A stretch of DNA of 64,000 bases from Lycium barbarum (Eukaryota > Streptophyta > Magnoliopsida > Solanales > Solanaceae): positions 17,120,203 through 17,184,202 of the forward strand of contig NC_083341.1 in NCBI RefSeq assembly GCF_019175385.1. Reading direction: 5' to 3'. A program made the translations under genes and the position numbers. Shown one piece after another: positions 45,801 to 56,303 of the stretch; positions within the stretch are counted from its first letter, which is position 1; each line of letters opens with the position of its first letter. A model generated the notes under the pieces. That model was not told the origin of the DNA. It saw only the letters and a list, made by a program, of their open reading frames with translations, and did no database searches.

Positions 45801-48215
45801 CCTTTACCCTTCATGGATCAGATGCTCGACAGATTGGCTGGGCATGATTATTATTGCTTTTTGGATGGTTATTCGGGTTACAACCAGATCATGATCGCGC
45901 CCGAGGATCAAGAAAAGACCACATTCACATGTCCGTATGGCACGTTTGCATTCCGGAGGATGCCCTTCGGTTTGTGCAATGCTCCAGGTACCTTCCAGCG
46001 ATGCATGATGGCTATCTTCACCGATATCATGGAAAATTATGTGGAGGTATTTATGGATGACTTCTCTATCTTTGGAGATTCTTTTGATGACTGTTTGAAC
46101 CATCTGGATGCTGTGTTAGCTCGTTGTGAAGAAACAAACTTGGTACTTAACTGGGAAAAATGCCATTTCATGGTTCGCGAGGGAATTGTTCTTGGGCACA
46201 AGATATCGGGCAAAGGAATAGAGGTTGACAAGGCGAAGATTGAAGCAATTGAAAGATTGCCACCACCCGTTTCAGTTCGGGGAGTGCGCAGTTTTCTTAG
46301 GCACGCTGGCTTCTACCGACGGTTCATCAAAGACTTTTCTAAAGTTGCTAACCCACTGTGCAAGATTTTAGAGAAAGATGTGAAGTTTATGTTCAATGAA
46401 GCCTGTCTGACGGCTTTTGATGAGCTGAAACGAAGGTTGGTGTTTGCCCCTATTATCGTTGCACCCGATTGGTCTCTACCATTTATTCTAATGTGTGATG
46501 CAAGTGATTTTGCTGTGGGCGCTGTCCTTGGTCAGAAAAGGGACAAGATCTTTCACCCTATTTATTACGCCAGCAAGACACTTGATGCAGCCCAGATGAA
46601 TTATACTATCACAGAGAAGGAGTTATTGGCGGTTGTCTACGCCTTTGACAAATTCCGATCATACCTGGTAGGCACGAAGGAGATTGTCTACACTGATCAC
46701 ACGGCAGTTCGTTACTTGTTTGAAAAGAAGGATGCAAAGCCGAGGCTTATTCGTTAGGTGCTGTTGCTGCAAGAGTTTGACATCGAGAATTTAGATCGAA
46801 AGGGCACAGAAAATCAGGTGGCAGATCACTTATCGAGGTTAGAAGATCGGGAACATATGTATGAAGCAGTGGGGATTAATGAGACTTTTCCAGACGAACA
46901 GCTTTTTGCTCTTAAATCAGCTGAGGTGCCATGGTATGCAGACATGGTGAACTTTATAGTGAGTGAGATTTACCCCCCTGGTGCTAATCACGAGAAAAAG
47001 AAGCGGATCCTGCATGACAGTCGTTTCTATGTATGGGATGAGCCCTATCTTTACCGAGTTGGCACAGATCAGCTAATCAGAAGGTGTGTTCCAGAGGAAG
47101 AGGTCTCAGCGATTCACGAGAAGTGTCACTCATCACCCTATGGAGGACATCATGCTGGGGACAGAACAGCTGCCAAGGTACTTCAGTCCGGATTCTACTG
47201 GCCAACTTTGTTCAAAGATGCTCATGAATTTGTACGAGCATGTGATAGCTGCCAGAGAACCAGAAATATTTCCAAGCGTCATGAAATGCCTTTGAAGGGC
47301 ATCTTGGAAATCGAGTTGTTTGATGTGTGGGGTATTGATTTCATGGGCCCCTTCATACCATCCAAGGGAAATAAATACATATTGGTGGCTGTAGACTATG
47401 TTTCGAAGTGGGTGGAGGCCATTGCACTTCCCACCAATGATGCGAGTGTGGTGGCGCGATTTCTAAAAAAGAACATTTTTACGAGGTTTGGGACCCCGCG
47501 GGCCATCATCAGCGATCAAGGTACACACTTCTGCAATCGGCTCTTTGATAAATTGCTGCTCAAGTATGGGGTGAAACACAAGGTAGCGACTGCTTATCAC
47601 CCTCAGACGAGTGGTCAAGTGGAGGTATCAAACAGAGAAATCAAGAGGGTTCTGGAGAAGACTGTGAGCGTAAGTAGAAAAGATTGGTCATTAAAGCTTG
47701 ATGACGCTCTGTGGGCATACAGAACAGCGTACAAAACTCCGATTGGTACATCCCCCTATAAGCTCGTTTTTGGTAAGGCATGTCATCTACCAGTCGAGCT
47801 TGAGCATAGAGCATATTGGGCGATCAGGAAGCTGAATCTCGACATGATTCAAGCTGGAGAGAAGAGACTGTTGCAGCTGCATGAGTTGGAGGAATTTCGC
47901 TATCATGTTTATGAAAACGCGAAAATGTATAAGGAGCGCACTAAAAGAATTCATGACAGGCGCATCCAATCTCGTGACTTTGAGCCTGGGCAGTTAGTAT
48001 TGCTGTATAACTCCAGGCTGAAGATTTTCGGTGGAAAGCTGAAGAGCAAATGGTCCGGACCATTCGAAGTAGTTCGCGTGACTGCACATGGTGCAGTCGA
48101 GCTTAAAAGACCCAACTCAGATGAGACATTCTTGGTTAACGGGCAGCGAGTGAAGCATTACTACGGGGAGGCCACTGACCGTGCCAGGACCACCATCGAT
48201 CTAGAAGAGTCTTGA
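42894..48215 (+). pseudogene. gag-pol polyprotein of element 3, one in-frame stop
   Basis: A single frame of 1774 codons broken only by TAG at 46755-46757. Residues about 100-230: retrotransposon gag (capsid) domain. 326-338: zinc knuckle CVGCGEPHDYKNC, followed by a Gln-rich coiled coil. Aspartic protease around D607 in CDLGASINLMP. Reverse transcriptase about 900-1080 with the catalytic pair in VFMDDFS (D1055, D1056). RNase H with CDASDFAVGA, TEKELLAVVYAF and YTDHTAVRYLF. After the stop (numbering from 46758): integrase zinc region H120/H124 ... C162XXC165, catalytic D194, D253 and E289 (35 residues between the last two, DD35E), and a C-terminal part rich in basic residues. The stop falls where related elements have Trp, so it looks like a TGG-to-TAG change separating RNase H from integrase. 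No frameshift seen. The element probably cannot make integrase except by readthrough. Confidence 0.93.
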
Positions 48216-48224
48216 GGAGAGCCT

Positions 48225-48341
48225 GCATCGTGCCGCGACGTTAAATCAGGTGCTCCTCGGGAGGCAACCCGTGTAAAAAGAAAAAAAAAATGTCGAGCCA
48301 CGACCTTAACTAAGGCGCTTGTTGGGAGGCAACCCAATTTT
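48225..48341 (+). repeat. two copies of the GGGAGGCAACCC box after pol
   Basis: GTGCCGCGACGTTAAATCAG then CTCGGGAGGCAACCC (to 48271), and a second copy with CACGACCTTAACTAAGGCGC then TTGGGAGGCAACCC (to 48340). Elements 1 and 2 each have one such box at the matching place. Confidence 0.8.
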
Positions 48342-48423
48342 TTTTTGTAGGATATAAGTCACGTATGTTCATGCTATGGAATCGGGCGAAAAAGAAGAAA
48401 ACAGACAAAGTGCCCAGTGATTT

Positions 48424-48580
48424 GCGCAATAGACCCGCGATGCGGTCAAATCGCGCATCAAAAATCAGAAATGCCGAGTGATTTGCGCGATCCACCCGCG
48501 AAGCGGACATATCGCGTGGAGTTCTGCAGCTTCGAGCGATCGACCCGCGATGCGGACTGATCGCGCGGGTCGACCCGGTT
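48424..48580. repeat. type C palindrome array, internal copy
   Basis: Three nested dyads with the core CCGC-GAT/GAA-GCGG and outer arms such as GCGATC/GATCGC. Same type as in the LTR at 41690-41825 (GATCGACCCGCATCGCG and relatives). It lies directly before a TATA-like sequence. Confidence 0.8.
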
Positions 48581-48595
48581 TGTATATTTCTTTTC

Positions 48596-48612
48596 CGTAA
48601 TATAGGGTATAC
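48596..48612 (+). promoter_or_regulatory. possible internal promoter of element 3
   Basis: TAATATAGGGTATACAC follows the palindrome array and precedes a pyrimidine-rich leader (CTCCCTCTCCTCACTTTC). The order array, TATA, leader is the same as in the LTR U3/R region. Inference. Confidence 0.4.
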
Positions 48613-48760
48613 ACGGCTCCCTCTCCTCACTTTCATTATACAACAATCCCCAACTCTTCCCATTCCCTTGAATACGAAAAAAAAAAAAAAAAACCATCCC
48701 CATTCCCTCTCTCACGCAAACAACTTCAAGTTGTAATCCATCCCACATCAACACCACAAG

Positions 48761-49313
48761 GTAAGTGTTCATCTTCCCTATTTTCTCTCTCCTTGTCATT
48801 GTGTTGGTATGTGTAAAGTAGGGATATGGGGTATGGGCGAATTGTGGGCGGGGATTGGTATTGCTTGTGCAATAGGTGCGGATGTGGCTAGAATGTGAAT
48901 CCCATTGCATAAAGGAGGGTTCTTCAACCCCCCCCCCCCCTCCCCCCATTGTTACCCAAAGTTAAGGGACGATTTTACGCCCACAAGGTGTTCGATAAAA
49001 GTCCTAAACCAAGTTTTTGTGAAATTGTGAAGTCTTGAGTAGCAATGGAACATTTACTGAGCTTAGGAACCCTTGTGCATTTCATCTCACCATGAAATTC
49101 GAATTGTAAGGACGGATTGGAGAAGTGTGATTCTTTTTCGTCCTAAGCAACATGACAATCACGTACTTTGTTTCTGTTTGCTAGGACTTGTAGGAGTAGT
49201 TAACTTCTTTGGACTTTTCTCTTCACAATATAGTTTGAAGTAAGTGTGGGGTTAAGCCACGACCTCATCATTACTAATCTAAACCTCTCGTTTGGTAATG
49301 CGTTGTTTTGCAG
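48761..49313 (+). other. probable leader intron before the 3' ORF
   Basis: Strong donor CACAAG|GTAAGTGTTC at 48761 and strong acceptor TTGTTTTGCAG|GC ending at 49313, 5 bases before the ATG at 49319. 553 bp. This gives the 3' ORF a spliced mRNA, from the internal promoter, from the LTR, or both. Confidence 0.55.
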
Positions 49314-49318
49314 GCAAA

Positions 49319-50584
49319 ATGGTTCATGCTAAATCCAAGGGCAAAGTTGTCGCCTCATCCTTCCAAGGTATAAAAAGAGGGCGAGCACAAAACCCGCCCA
49401 AAGAAAAAAAGGGGCAAACATCCGGAAAAGGCAAGCATCCCGCGGTTGTGATTCCTCCAGCAACTAAAAGGACCACCAACTCCCGTCTCTCGGGGGAAGA
49501 AGCAGAGTGGTATGCGGGGTTTGACACCTCGAAAGGGTACAACCATGAGCGAGCAATCAGTGGGGCCCCTCTGAAGAAGACTTTTCGGAATATCCACGAC
49601 CGTATAGTTGCCATGGGATGGACGTTTGTGTTCGAACAACCGGGGTCTGTGAACATCGATTTGATCATGGAACTTTATGCGGGCATACCAATCCGTCGGG
49701 CTCGAGATTCTGTGTACATTCGACAAAACTGGGTACCATTGTCGACATCAACCTTGTGCGGGGCAATCGGAGTCCCGGATGTGCCTGTCGAGCCCTTACT
49801 AGAGTTCATCAAAAGGCCGGATTATAGGGCTATCCGGGAAACTCTGTGTGGAGCCAACTCAAAAGCTCAATGGGCACGATATTCAGGACCTCTTCGAAAG
49901 CACCGAAGTATGAGCATGAGCAACTTTTATAGAGAGGCCCGAGTGTGGCTGCGCCTCCTAAATGCGAGAATAATGCCACTTGATCACTTCTCGGAGGTAC
50001 AACGGGAGAGAGTGTGCATTGTGTACTTCCTGATGACAGGGCAGCCGGTAAACATAGGGTATTGGATGCTACAGGAAATCCGTCGAGTGCGTGCTGGGAA
50101 GTCGAAAAGGCTAAGTTATGGGAACACTCTCACTTCCTACCTAATGCGGCTCGACGGTGAGTTAGCGTACTCTACTGACAGAGTACTTGAGGCACCCATT
50201 GACCCACTGGACATCTCCAATGTCATGGCCCCAGCAAGCGTATCCGGACATCACTTGACCCCGGCGGAGGAGAGGTCTGCCCAGTCCACCGTACTAGCTC
50301 AGCTGTACTCGGGGATGAGGGTTGCGAGTGAGAACTTTAATATTGATCTCACAAGGGTCTTTATTGATAACTCACACACTCCACATTCTCAGGCACTGGT
50401 GGGCGAGCTATCTCAGTTACCCGCGGATGAGGACGAGAACTCGGCTGATCGAGTAATGGCCGCATTCGAAGAGGAGGAGGAGGCGGAGTCGCTGATTCAA
50501 GGCGACGACGATGAAAAGGAAGAGGACGCCGAGCCAGATAAGGGCGCGGCTGATGATGAGGAATTCCTTGATGAGGACTACTAG
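49319..50584 (+). CDS. 3' ORF of element 3 (Athila env-position; putative plant transposon protein domain)
   Basis: An intact 421-residue ORF. N-terminus strongly basic (KRGRAQNPPKEKKG, nuclear-signal-like). The middle (about residues 60-290), with SMSNFYREARVWLRLLNARI, MPLDHFSEVQRERVCIVYFL and MTGQPVNIGYWMLQEI, looks like the domain annotated in many plant genomes as putative plant transposon protein. The C-terminus (about 375-421) is almost entirely Asp/Glu. No signal peptide and no convincing transmembrane helix, so the name envelope-like would rest on position only. It is preceded by a splice acceptor 5 bases before the ATG; a frame upstream of that ATG (from 49292) lies inside the presumed intron. 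Inferred to be a nuclear or chromatin-associated accessory protein; function unknown. Confidence 0.75.
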   Translation: MVHAKSKGKVVASSFQGIKRGRAQNPPKEKKGQTSGKGKHPAVVIPPATKRTTNSRLSGEEAEWYAGFDTSKGYNHERAISGAPLKKTFRNIHDRIVAMGWTFVFEQPGSVNIDLIMELYAGIPIRRARDSVYIRQNWVPLSTSTLCGAIGVPDVPVEPLLEFIKRPDYRAIRETLCGANSKAQWARYSGPLRKHRSMSMSNFYREARVWLRLLNARIMPLDHFSEVQRERVCIVYFLMTGQPVNIGYWMLQEIRRVRAGKSKRLSYGNTLTSYLMRLDGELAYSTDRVLEAPIDPLDISNVMAPASVSGHHLTPAEERSAQSTVLAQLYSGMRVASENFNIDLTRVFIDNSHTPHSQALVGELSQLPADEDENSADRVMAAFEEEEEAESLIQGDDDEKEEDAEPDKGAADDEEFLDEDY

Positions 50585-52400
50585 GCCCTAGTGGGCCCCA
50601 GGGAGTATTTCTTACCTCGCTTGTGCTTTATTTGTTTTCAAATCTACATGTATTGAGGACAGTGCATACCTTTAAGTGTGGGGTGGGTAAATACGTCCCT
50701 GGTTTGTAACACCATGTTTTGAGGTTGCGGATGATGATTCGTATGCCGTAGGAATTGTTTTTGGATTATTTTTAGTTTTGCATCTTAGTGTCGAAAAAAA
50801 AAAGATTTTATTTTCTTTATTTTTCTTTGATAACTTCTTAAGCCCCTCATTAGTAGGCATTCATCATCCACCCCCTTTGGTTTTCTTATGGCCTCGGTTC
50901 TTTCCCGAGGGGGGGCCTTTGAACCGGGCGTAGGTAGATTTTTTTCTTTTATAGTCATAGAAAGGGTTGTTCTTGATGACGGGTGGATGACAACCTGCTT
51001 GAGGGAAAATCAGTCCGTAGGATAGGTACATTCAAATGCTAGGTGCACGGGATAGGTAAAGTCTTGGCATATGAGCGATCTTGAAATGTTTTATGAAAGC
51101 ATGCCGTGAAATTGTATTACTTTTCTTGGAAACACTTGAAAATGGTTTTTGTGTTGACTCGTATGACCCACTTGGCATTGTTGATTTCCATTGTGTTTGA
51201 TTGTTTCGAGGGACAACCGGATCCTTCTTGCGTTGATTATATGACATGTGTGAGTAAGGTTTCGTTTTTTAATCCATGTTTGGTATTGACATCTAGAACT
51301 TGCCCTGTGTGTGCACAAAGCGAAATGAAGTTTGGTTGAGCCTAGAAAGTGATAGAGGCGTTTCTTTGATTAGTCACTAAAAAGCCTCAAAAGTTATCCT
51401 ACCAGCGTGCAAATAACACCCTAGTTAACCCCGTTGAGTCGTTAGCCTTTTCTTTGATAGCAGTTAATTAGCCTTACCCCTTCGTTCTACAGCACTCAAT
51501 GTTTGATCCAAAACACTCCTGAAGCACTTTAATCAATTTACATGCATAATGGGAGTTGGGAGGCGAAAAGAGGGGAAATGGTTGTTAACTGTAATCTAGG
51601 AAGATAATACGAGCACCGAATGAACAGAACTAATTCACGTGTTAGTTGGGAATTGATCGAGAAAAAAAAACTAAAAAAAAAAAGTTTCCCTTCTAACTTG
51701 TGTGATTTTAAAAAGAGTGGTGCTTAAACAAAGAAAATGGGTGAATTGGGAGAAACTTAAAGGTTGGTTGGTATCGAATAAGGGCTAATAAAGAAAGCGT
51801 GCAAGAATGTATAATGTATTAAAGTGCTTCGGGAGGTTAGTCACTATTATCCAAATAATCCCTACCCGTCCCGTAGCCTACATTACAACCCTCGAAGTCC
51901 TACTTGATTCTAGACTCGTCTTACTTGTATTAGTAGAGTGGTTACACTACGGGCAAGCATATGGTATGTAGTACATTACATGTGATGTTCTTTGCGAGAG
52001 TGAGTGCATTTATTGATTTCAGGTCCATTGATTTAAACATGTATTTCTTGATGAGATATGGACTACTTTGTTGAGGTGAGGGCACATAATTAGCAATAGA
52101 ATGGTGAAGTGTTGATTTCTCGATCATAAGGTTACCTATATGCGTTAAAGTGGTGTTGTTGAGTCAAACTGTTTTGAAATTCGAAATGTTTTCGTTGAAA
52201 AGAAGTACTTGGTGCTGAAAATGAGTTTTGTTTTTAAACCTTTGGCATGGCCTTCGCAATCTGGGTCGCTGGTTTGTTTTGAAAATCTCGCTTCAAGAGT
52301 TAGCCATACTAGCCGAATCCCATTGCAGACCTGTTTGAATGAGTGAGCTAGAAGTGTAGTCTGATGTTGGTTTGTGTCTGCTCGAGGGCGAGCAGAGTCT
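50585..52400 (+). other. element 3 noncoding region after the 3' ORF
   Basis: Starts with an AGGACAGTGCA block and internal purine tract AAGTGTGGGGTGGG (50671-50684). Blocks shared with elements 1 and 2 lie at about 51385-51480 and 51825-51905. Short open frames are not conserved in elements 1 and 2. Confidence 0.7.
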
Positions 52401-52414
52401 AAGTGGGGGGGTGG
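52401..52414 (+). other. element 3 polypurine tract
   Basis: AAGTGGGGGGGTGG immediately before the 3' LTR. Confidence 0.85.
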
Positions 52415-53784
52415 TGATATTTGGCACAAATATCATGTTTTGTGTCGTATTACAACTTCTTCTTATGACTTTTATCGCTTAATTCATGAAGTAACCGTCG
52501 TATTTGAAGTTATGTCATTATATTTTATTTGTATAGGTACGATGACGACAAATGATGGGAAATGTGCTTGAAGTGATTGGAATTCGTAGCATATGTCGAT
52601 AAGCTGAGGTGAAGAGTCGACGAACGAAAACAACGAACTGAAAAGGAGAGTTAATCGACTGCAGATCCTCGCTCGCGAGAAGCTCCAGAAATTCAGGCCA
52701 TCGACCCGCATCGCGTGAAGAAAGCGGAACAACCAAACTCAGTCATCAGGGTGCGCGATCGACCCGCATCGCGTGAAGAAGGCGAGAAGCTGCAGATCAT
52801 TGCGCGATCCTTCCGCGATGCGGAAGGAAAGCGGGACTCTGCGGATGTTTTCCCGATTAGACTAGGATTTGGATCCCTTATTTATTATTTTTACCCTAGC
52901 CTATATATAGACGTTTTTACAGCTGAGAACGGTATTATGGGATTATTCAAGGATTTGTAAGCCACCGTTCTCCTTTTTATCTCTCTAGGTTATTTTATTT
53001 TTCATCTTTTTCAACCCTAGTTTATTCATGGCTTCTTTTGTCTATGATCGAATCATGAGTAGCCAAATCTCCTAGTTCTAGGGTTGTGGCGAAAGACTTA
53101 AAAGTTGATGTGATGACAATTATTATCTATTGACTTTCCATAATGTGGGTTGCTTATTTATTCTTGATTTCAATTGTTTGATTATCTGGCCAATAGTTAG
53201 ACACTATCTGTGGTGCGTGGGTTGAACTTGAGAAAGGGAATTCACGTACGTAATAAGAATAAATAGAGTTTGTTTGATTTAATCGTTTAGCTAATGAGGA
53301 TAGAGATATACCCTTTAGCCCTACTTAGTTGAATACGGTAAAATAAATGCGTTCTTGTTACATCTGATGACCATAGAGATATAGGCATTAAGGTAACATC
53401 TACAGGCTTGTGAGTAGTTCGAGAGAATATCATAAAGCTTAATTAACCCGTTAACTAGTAATCCAGGAAAGAAAATAGGTGGAATTGTCTGAAGATCAAC
53501 TGGATTGTCGAAAGCCATAACCCTAGATCTTTCTCTCATCTGAAATTTCTTACAATCTTTGTCGACGTAGTCCCAGTCATAAAAACACCCATCGCAAATT
53601 GTTTACTTTTCAATTTTAGTTTAGTACCACAAACAATCTTGATTTTCACTTTCTTGAATAGTTTCAACTGGATTTGAATTAGTTTAACAGTAGAATCTAA
53701 GTCTCTGGGGGATTGATATCTGGACTTAACAGTCTATATTACTTGTACGACCACGTATACTTGCGTGTGTGTTTGAGAGCAACA
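52415..53784 (+). repeat. element 3, 3' LTR
   Basis: 1370 bp, nearly identical to the 5' LTR. TATA box at 52902-52910. Followed by the target duplication CCACT. Confidence 0.95.
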
Positions 53785-54270
53785 CCACTCTTTGTAATTG
53801 ATCTATATTCTTTTTCTTCTTCCTTTTTCATTTACTTGTATAGTCTCTCTCAATTGTCAAAAGAGTTGATTGGTGTATTGAGGAGAAAGAAGCAACTGAA
53901 TTGCATTGTTAATACTACTACTTCTATTATTTATTTAGATGAACAATATTTAAATAATAGAAAAAGAAGACGAGAAAGCTTAGAATACTTAAAGTCTTTT
54001 CTCTACAAATTGAGTGTTAACTCTCTTCCCCCTCGGAGAGAACTGTTCTTGGAGAATATTATATGCTGGCTATTTTACATGATGAATTTGCTTTTCTGTT
54101 TTATTTCTTCAATATGGTTTTTTCCTTAATACATTTTATTTTTTATTTTTCCTTTGCAAGTATTGGATTATATATTTGTTGGTTTTATTTTTAGCACATC
54201 AAAGTTTTAACTCTTCTATATCAAGAAATTTATACAATGAAATAAGATATCGCGTGAAGCGCGTAAGCTT

Positions 54271-55849
54271 GATCGAGAATGTCTTTCATGAGTTTGTTTA
54301 GCCAAACAAATATTATTTGAAATAGAAATAGATGAATTGCAACTAGAAAATGGTCATATCGTGGATGTAGGTGCATGTACGTAGTTCAACATTTCAACCA
54401 ATAGGTGCTGATACAATATACTTTGTTGAGACAATAGCTATGAACTAATATGCATATATAATAAGCTTTGACTGCAATCGCATTTGTTAACCTACTCACA
54501 GATTGGATAGAAAAGTAACTACTCTCTAATTAGGGCGGAGCTAGAGTATCAACTTCGAATTCGGTCGAACTTAATAACTTTAATTCAAACCTTTATATTC
54601 ATCTTAAAAATACATTGAATATATGTACATATTATAAATTTAAAACCCAAAAACTTAAAAAAGTTAGAATCGATATTCATAAATTTCAAATTTTGTCTTT
54701 CGCCTCCGTCCCTAATCACATAGCTAGGGTTGGGAACATGGCTGCTTAGCTAGTGTTAGAAAAAAGTACTGTTCCGTCCTAAAAATGATATTAGGGTTGT
54801 TAAAGTACATTGACCAATGCAAGCATAAATCCAAATATCTATTCTTAACTTTTAGAATAAAATTTGTGTATTTAAAACTACATGAAGGTATTGTAAATCA
54901 CAGTAGTTTATAGATAGAAAATCACATATCAAAGAAAAATAGTTATTTGACTCTTTGATGTTAATATTTGGGGATAACCAGGTTTTTTCCATAATTTTTA
55001 ATATTTTAATTTACTACTAGTATTTCATCTAAATATGTAAATTTAGTGTTTTTTTTTTAAATCAGTGGATTTTAGTACTACATTATTAAATAAAAATACA
55101 GTTCAAAAGCTGCCTTTAATTCCTTTTCTCTCTCTCTCAACCAATTTAACATTGCATGCTATCAAATCAACTATTGATAAAAGAGGGTCATATTGCTAAT
55201 CAACATATATTCTTCATCAAGAATATAATGTTACTTTGTTGTGTTCCCGTGATTAGTGCACCTCTCATGCGTTGTCACACAAACGAAGAATCTTTGATAA
55301 GATAATTACTTTCATGCATGTTTCCCACTAATTACATCCAATTGATACAATAATTATTTTCTATTCCATTCACTGGATTTGGATAATATACGGCTTAAGC
55401 AGTTTTGACTTAATTAAGACATGCTTTATACTAGGAAAGTTATGCCAATTTTGGAACTTTTCTGTAGCAAAAAAAGAAAAATAATTAAACAAACACCATT
55501 TTAAGTGTCTTGCTATTTGAAATTCTTGATTAACTATTTCTACGAGAAAACAAAATTCTAACAAACTTCTGAATAAATTAGAATTTTGGCGAAGCACAAA
55601 ATCTTGATCGTATATCGTATCTTTGAACGTGCAATTATTTTAAGTTTTTTCGGAAAAATACTAGAGGAAGAAAGGGAAGATTCAATCATCTGCCGCCTGC
55701 CGGCTCTATATAGATATTGGAATTAAAGATAATAATAACAATAATAATAATGATAATAATAATAATAATTTATTGTTATTTTAATAAAAATTTAGCATAG
55801 GATGTTTACACCAAACCAATGCAATTTATCATGGTTAAGTGATTTACAG
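54271..55849. other. intergenic region
   Basis: 54531-54720 is a repeat with ends TTAGGGCGGAGCTAGAG and CGCCTCCGTCCCTAA (inverted), probably a small MITE. An AAT microsatellite lies near 55725-55770. No gene seen. Confidence 0.5.
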
Positions 55850-55995
55850 CATACCCACAATGTGTGATCTGGAGAGGACAAGGTGTATGTAGACCTTAAA
55901 TCCCACAATGTGTGGTATGAGGAGGATAAGGTGTACGTAGACCTTATCCTTACATCGAAAGGTAGGGAAGGGTGTTTCTGAAAGATCCTCAGCTC
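55850..55995. mobile_element. SINE-like repeat fragment
   Basis: ACAAGGTGTATGTAGACCTT and AGGATAAGGTGTACGTAGAC repeat each other. They are followed by GGTAGGGAAGGGTGTTTCTG and GATCCTCAGCTCAAGAG, phrases typical of a common Solanaceae SINE-like repeat. Confidence 0.45.
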
Positions 55996-56303
55996 AAGAG
56001 AAAACATGACGTAAAAAAAGTCGAATAAGGACAAGCAGTTCAAAGCAGTATGGAAATGAAATTAACGAAAACGAAAAACCCATGATAAAGCAGTCTGAAA
56101 AAAAGAGCAGTAGCTACCACAGATAAATAGTGAAGTGAGTATATACATTAATCGATCATGGTTAAGTAATAGTTTTAAATTTTCAAACACATGTCATACA
56201 TTCATTAATTTGGTGTAAACACCCGATTTAAGGTAAAGTACGTACACACACACACATATATATATATATATGGGTTTTGCTAACCTACAACATGAAGGTT
56301 GTA

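Larger units (their letters stand above)
41398..53784 (+). mobile_element. element 3: Athila-like Ty3/gypsy retrotransposon, 12.4 kb
   Basis: Complete structure: LTR 41398-42767, tRNA-Asp primer site 42774-42791, gag-pol 42894-48215 with one in-frame stop, two GGGAGGCAACCC boxes, palindrome array, internal promoter with leader intron, downstream ORF 49319-50584, noncoding region with conserved blocks, polypurine tract 52401-52414, LTR 52415-53784, and a 5-bp target duplication CCACT. Gag-pol order (PR, RT, RNase H, IN) is that of Ty3/gypsy. The primer type and the extra 3' ORF point to the Athila clade. Confidence 0.93.
40762..54270 (+). mobile_element. probable Helitron split by element 3
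   Basis: The left part starts TCTATATATAATAGTAAAGC then TGGGCATAGAAGACATGAGG, like the 5' end at 30680. The right part (53790-54270) ends near a hairpin CGCG-TGAAG-CGCG (54251-54263), like the 3' hairpin of the same family. The final CTAG is not present; the sequence reads AAGCTTGAT. The Helitron itself would be about 1.1 kb. The boundary on the right is approximate. Confidence 0.45.

Noticed and set aside
45647..46231. Alternative-frame and antisense ORFs over gag-pol (for example 43725-44054, 44700-45119)
   Set aside because: Shadows of the strongly coding gag-pol frame without independent support.
49319..50584. Reading the 421-residue ORF as a host gene
   Set aside because: It lies inside a retrotransposon with matching LTRs and target duplication, at the place of the known extra ORF of Athila elements.
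53713..54129. 138-codon frame at the right edge of element 3
   Set aside because: Runs across the LTR end and target duplication into the Helitron remnant, so it is a chance fusion.
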